Source: G963665495 sp963667575 (GTDB lineage Bacteria; Desulfobacterota; Desulfovibrionia; Desulfovibrionales; Desulfovibrionaceae). Taken from it: a stretch of 64,000 nt of DNA. Of this stretch, positions 61,434-64,000 are shown one piece after another. The stretch is taken from NCBI GenBank assembly GCA_963667575.2, contig CAXXHY010000056.1:124001-188000 (forward strand), given 5' to 3'. The notes below the pieces were generated by a model. That model searched no databases, had not been told where the DNA came from, and was given only the letters and a program-made list of their open reading frames with translations. The position numbers and the translations under genes are program-made. How positions within the stretch are numbered: position 1 is the first letter of the stretch; each line of letters begins with the position of its first letter.

Positions 61434-61462
61434 TTGATCAAAACTTAACACATGCTTAATAT
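61434..61462 (+). promoter_or_regulatory. Sigma70-type promoter for the regulator/integrase 2 unit
   Basis: TTGATC (61434-61439), 17-base spacer, TAATAT (61457-61462). Good match in sequence and spacing, about 65 bases upstream of the 48-residue gene. Confidence 0.65.
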
Positions 61463-61527
61463 CCTCTTTCCTTTAGGGTTTATCTGCTAAATACACATAT
61501 ACTCACATTACGGAGGGAGGAAACCAG

Positions 61528-61674
61528 ATGTATCCAGTATATTTTTCTGTAGTAGGAATATTTTCTGTATATATAGAAACTGTGAAAAATAAAAAAATCA
61601 TAGCTTTTCATAGACACAATAAAAGTTTGCTGATACATTTATTCGGAATTGATTGTATCGTAAACTTAAAATAA
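61528..61674 (+). CDS. Small protein upstream of the regulator (48 residues)
   Basis: ATG 61528 with a very strong GGAGGGAGG site seven bases upstream, ending at TAA 61672-61674. Sequence MYPVYFSVVGIFSVYIETVK then NKKIIAFHRHNKSLLIHLFG. Hydrophobic and aromatic but without a clean membrane helix. Its strong ribosome-binding site and the promoter just upstream argue that it is translated; an excisionase or leader role is conceivable but unproven. Confidence 0.6.
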   Translation: MYPVYFSVVGIFSVYIETVKNKKIIAFHRHNKSLLIHLFGIDCIVNLK

Positions 61675-61685
61675 AGAGGTGCAGC

Positions 61686-62006
61686 ATGGACTTAAAAAGC
61701 GCTTTGGCAATGTTTAACACTTTCTTAAAAGTACAAACAACAATGAATTTCAAAGTTGCATATGTTTTTTTATACATTGCAAAATACGCTGGTGAAAACG
61801 GAGTACGGATTGCAGATATAACAAGAGATTTGAATATTGCATACTCAACTGTAAATGGCCACTGTGCTGCATTAGGCGCAGGAGTTAACCTAAAGAAGGG
61901 ACTTGAACTGATCGAAGACATTGAAGACGCCGAAGACTGGCGCGCTAAAAGAGTGCGTTTGACGCAGAAAGGCAAAGAACTTGCCGCCACAATAAAAGCG
62001 TTATAG
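61686..62006 (+). CDS. MarR-like winged-helix DNA-binding protein
   Basis: 106 residues from ATG 61686 (AGAGGTG upstream). The winged-helix pattern is clear: FKVAYVFLYIAKYAGENGVRIADITRDLNIAYSTVNGHCAAL, wing EDAEDWRAKRVRLTQKGKELAATIKAL. It is the only helix-turn-helix protein of repressor size in the prophage and lies eight bases before integrase 2, so it is the best candidate for lysogeny control or for a directionality factor. Confidence 0.75.
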   Translation: MDLKSALAMFNTFLKVQTTMNFKVAYVFLYIAKYAGENGVRIADITRDLNIAYSTVNGHCAALGAGVNLKKGLELIEDIEDAEDWRAKRVRLTQKGKELAATIKAL

Positions 62007-62014
62007 GGGGATGT

Positions 62015-63034
62015 ATGGAGCAGAAAATACCTAGAGGAATACGTAAACGCGGCGATAAATATCTTGTAAGCGTGACGCACAAAGGGAAACGCCAGTATAA
62101 AACCTGCGTTACGCTTGCAGAAGCCGCAGAAGAACGCCGCAAGATGAAAGTTGCTTTGGCAGGTGAAGCCAAGAAGCAAGAGAAACGGCAGATCACCTAC
62201 GGCGAAGCGTACAAAATGACAGTAAAGGCCTACTGGAGCGACACGAAAGGAGGAGCAACAGCGATACGACAGGCTAAAGATAGCCTTGAATATTTTGGCG
62301 AAGAAAGCCACCTGGACACAATCACAACCGAACGGCTCGACGCCTTCATTGGAACACTACAGGAGCGCGGTAATAAAAATGCGACGGTAAACCGCAAGCT
62401 TTCCGCCCTTTCTAAGATCCTTTCAACGGCGTTTGAGCGCGGCTATCTGAAAAATAAGCCAGTCATTCCCTTCAAAAAAGAGCCAGCAGGACGTATACGG
62501 TTTCTTTCAGACGCGGAAGAAGAACGCCTTTTAACGCTCATGCAGGAACACGGAACGCCCGAACATGTTTATGCAACCGTTCTACTTATAGAAACAGGAA
62601 TGCGCATAGGCGAGCTTTTACGGCTTGAAGCCAGGGACATTGACCTAGAAAACAACACCATTTCGATATGGATAACAAAGACAGACCGCCCGAGATCCCT
62701 GCCAATGACCAGCCGAGCAAGAGAGGCCGTTGAAGAACTCATTAACAGAAGTGAATTAGGCCCGCTTGTCCCACATTCGTACGCTTGGTTTAAAATTGCT
62801 TGGCAGAAAGTACGCGCTGAAATGGGATTGCTTGAAGATCCTTATTTTACACCGCACGTCTTGAGGCATACGTGCTGTTCGCGACTTGTCCAACGTGGCG
62901 TACAGTTAAGGCATGTTCAAACGTGGATGGGACATACTTCAATACAAACAACGGTGCGTTATGCGCACCTAGCCCCGCAGGATTTGAAAGCTTGCGCGGT
63001 AGCCCTGGAGGACAAAAGAAAAAGGCCCGCATAA
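62015..63034 (+). CDS. Tyrosine recombinase integrase 2 (right end)
   Basis: 339 residues, normal phage-integrase size. Arm-type N-terminus (RKRGDKYLVSVTHKGKRQYKTCVTLAEA), SAM-like core-binding domain (about 80-140) and catalytic domain with R197 in TGMRIGELL, Lys in TKTDRPR, H281 and R284 in HVLRHT, H307 in GHTS and Y316 nine residues later. AGGGGG precedes the ATG. It lies 110 bases from attR and reads toward the tRNA gene. Both integrases appear intact; neither looks truncated. Confidence 0.93.
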   Translation: MEQKIPRGIRKRGDKYLVSVTHKGKRQYKTCVTLAEAAEERRKMKVALAGEAKKQEKRQITYGEAYKMTVKAYWSDTKGGATAIRQAKDSLEYFGEESHLDTITTERLDAFIGTLQERGNKNATVNRKLSALSKILSTAFERGYLKNKPVIPFKKEPAGRIRFLSDAEEERLLTLMQEHGTPEHVYATVLLIETGMRIGELLRLEARDIDLENNTISIWITKTDRPRSLPMTSRAREAVEELINRSELGPLVPHSYAWFKIAWQKVRAEMGLLEDPYFTPHVLRHTCCSRLVQRGVQLRHVQTWMGHTSIQTTVRYAHLAPQDLKACAVALEDKRKRPA

Positions 63035-63143
63035 AGCGGACCCTTTCAAACCCAAACCATTGTTGACTTTCTAAGTCACATGCCTAGTTAACAACCAGCC
63101 ATTTTTTCCTAAAAAGTCTAACAATTCCGGGGTTTTAGAAATT

Positions 63144-63160
63144 TGGTGCCGAAGGGGAGA
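63144..63160 (+). repeat. attR core (17 bp, inside tRNA-Leu)
   Basis: Identical to 21286-21302. It forms the 3' CCA, discriminator, acceptor strand and start of the T arm of tRNA-Leu, so integration leaves a complete tRNA gene. Confidence 0.9.
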
Positions 63161-63230
63161 GTCGAACTCCCACGCGGAAACCCGCACTAGACCCTGAACC
63201 TAGCGTGTCTACCAATTCCACCACTTCGGC
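63144..63230 (-). tRNA. tRNA-Leu (anticodon CAG)
   Basis: 87 nt including encoded CCA. Acceptor stem GCCGAAG pairs with CTTCGGC; D arm, a class II long variable arm (TGCGGGTTTCCGCG) and T loop GTTCGACTC are visible. The anticodon loop TTCAGGG gives CAG, reading CUG, usually the main leucine codon in such hosts. The 3' end is the phage attachment site. Confidence 0.96.
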
Positions 63231-63242
63231 CCGGAAGAAAGT

Positions 63243-63271
63243 CTTTTACGCACCTGTCATGAGAAACGCAA
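63243..63271 (-). promoter_or_regulatory. Putative promoter of tRNA-Leu
   Basis: On the minus strand TTGCGT (63271-63266), 17-base spacer, TAAAAG (63248-63243), ending about 12 bases before the tRNA 5' end. Moderate match. Confidence 0.35.
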
Positions 63272-63338
63272 GCTTTTTTATTAAAAATTTCAAATAAATT
63301 ACGGCGCCCCTCTAAGTAAGCCCTTCCCAACAAGGCAA

Positions 63339-64000
<662 letters not shown>

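Larger units (their letters stand above)
21286..63160 (+). mobile_element. Integrated T7-like temperate podovirus, about 41.9 kb
   Basis: The element is bounded by a 17-bp direct repeat at the 3' end of tRNA-Leu (21286-21302 and 63144-63160). It carries two tyrosine recombinases, single-subunit RNA polymerase, family A DNA polymerase, primase-helicase, and a full T7-order structural cluster ending in the large terminase. Almost all genes are on the plus strand, packed with small overlaps, and base composition is more A/T-rich than host genes. No disrupted essential gene is seen, so it may be functional. The gene order is permuted relative to linear T7: early-type genes lie at the right end, after the terminase. 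Confidence 0.95.

Noticed and set aside
61686..62006. Calling the winged-helix protein a CI-type repressor
   Set aside because: The sequence fits a MarR-like winged helix without a CI dimer or peptidase domain; only a general DNA-binding role is supported.

Overview
The window is a bacterial chromosome segment carrying one complete integrated phage. The host genes fit an anaerobic deltaproteobacterium of the Desulfovibrio type: family II pyrophosphatase, GreA, several hybrid sensor kinases and stand-alone receivers, a radical SAM/SPASM protein, an AMP-forming acyl-CoA ligase paired with an XRE/cupin regulator, and an RND pump. This placement is inferred from gene content; no rRNA or other taxonomic marker is present.

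Host left flank (1-21285): two-component genes; ppaC and greA on the minus strand; two paralogous exported Gly/Pro-rich proteins; a minus-strand operon of receiver, PIG-L deacetylase, GT4 glycosyltransferase and metallo-beta-lactamase-fold hydrolase; a radical SAM protein and a DMT exporter; the regulator/ligase pair; an AT-rich gap; a cytoplasmic hybrid kinase; and a two-gene unit of unknown function. Host right flank (63161-64000): tRNA-Leu(CAG) and the 3' part of an RND transporter gene, both on the minus strand.

Prophage (about 21286-63160, 41.9 kb): a T7-like (Autographivirus-type) podovirus integrated in the 3' end of tRNA-Leu, bounded by a 17-bp direct repeat. Essentially every gene is on the plus strand. 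Order: integrase 1, single-subunit RNA polymerase, small genes, gp2.5-like SSB, endonuclease I, T7-lysozyme-type amidase, primase/helicase, DNA polymerase A, two antirepressor-like genes among five small paralogous genes, gp6-like exonuclease, a nucleotide module (DUF5664, MazG, ThyX-like, class III ribonucleotide reductase NrdD and NrdG), portal, scaffold, holin-like protein, capsid, tail tubes, internal virion proteins, a gp17-like fibre base, an Mtd-like receptor-binding protein, XhlA-like protein and terminase. After the terminase comes about 1 kb of repeat-rich DNA, then early-type genes (ardA, a winged-helix protein, integrase 2) up to the tRNA.

The prophage map is therefore permuted relative to a linear T7 genome. 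The virion ends probably lie in the 59.3-60.2 kb repeat region, and attP lies between the two integrase genes, upstream of the RNA polymerase gene. Seven copies of a T3-promoter-like sequence sit on the plus strand between modules and are the likely targets of the phage polymerase. The most interesting points are the temperate T7-like layout with two intact tyrosine recombinases flanking attP, the possible disconnection of early promoters from the RNA polymerase gene on integration, the anaerobic ribonucleotide reductase, the Mtd-like protein without any reverse transcriptase, and non-canonical start codons in genes that would otherwise be missed or truncated.
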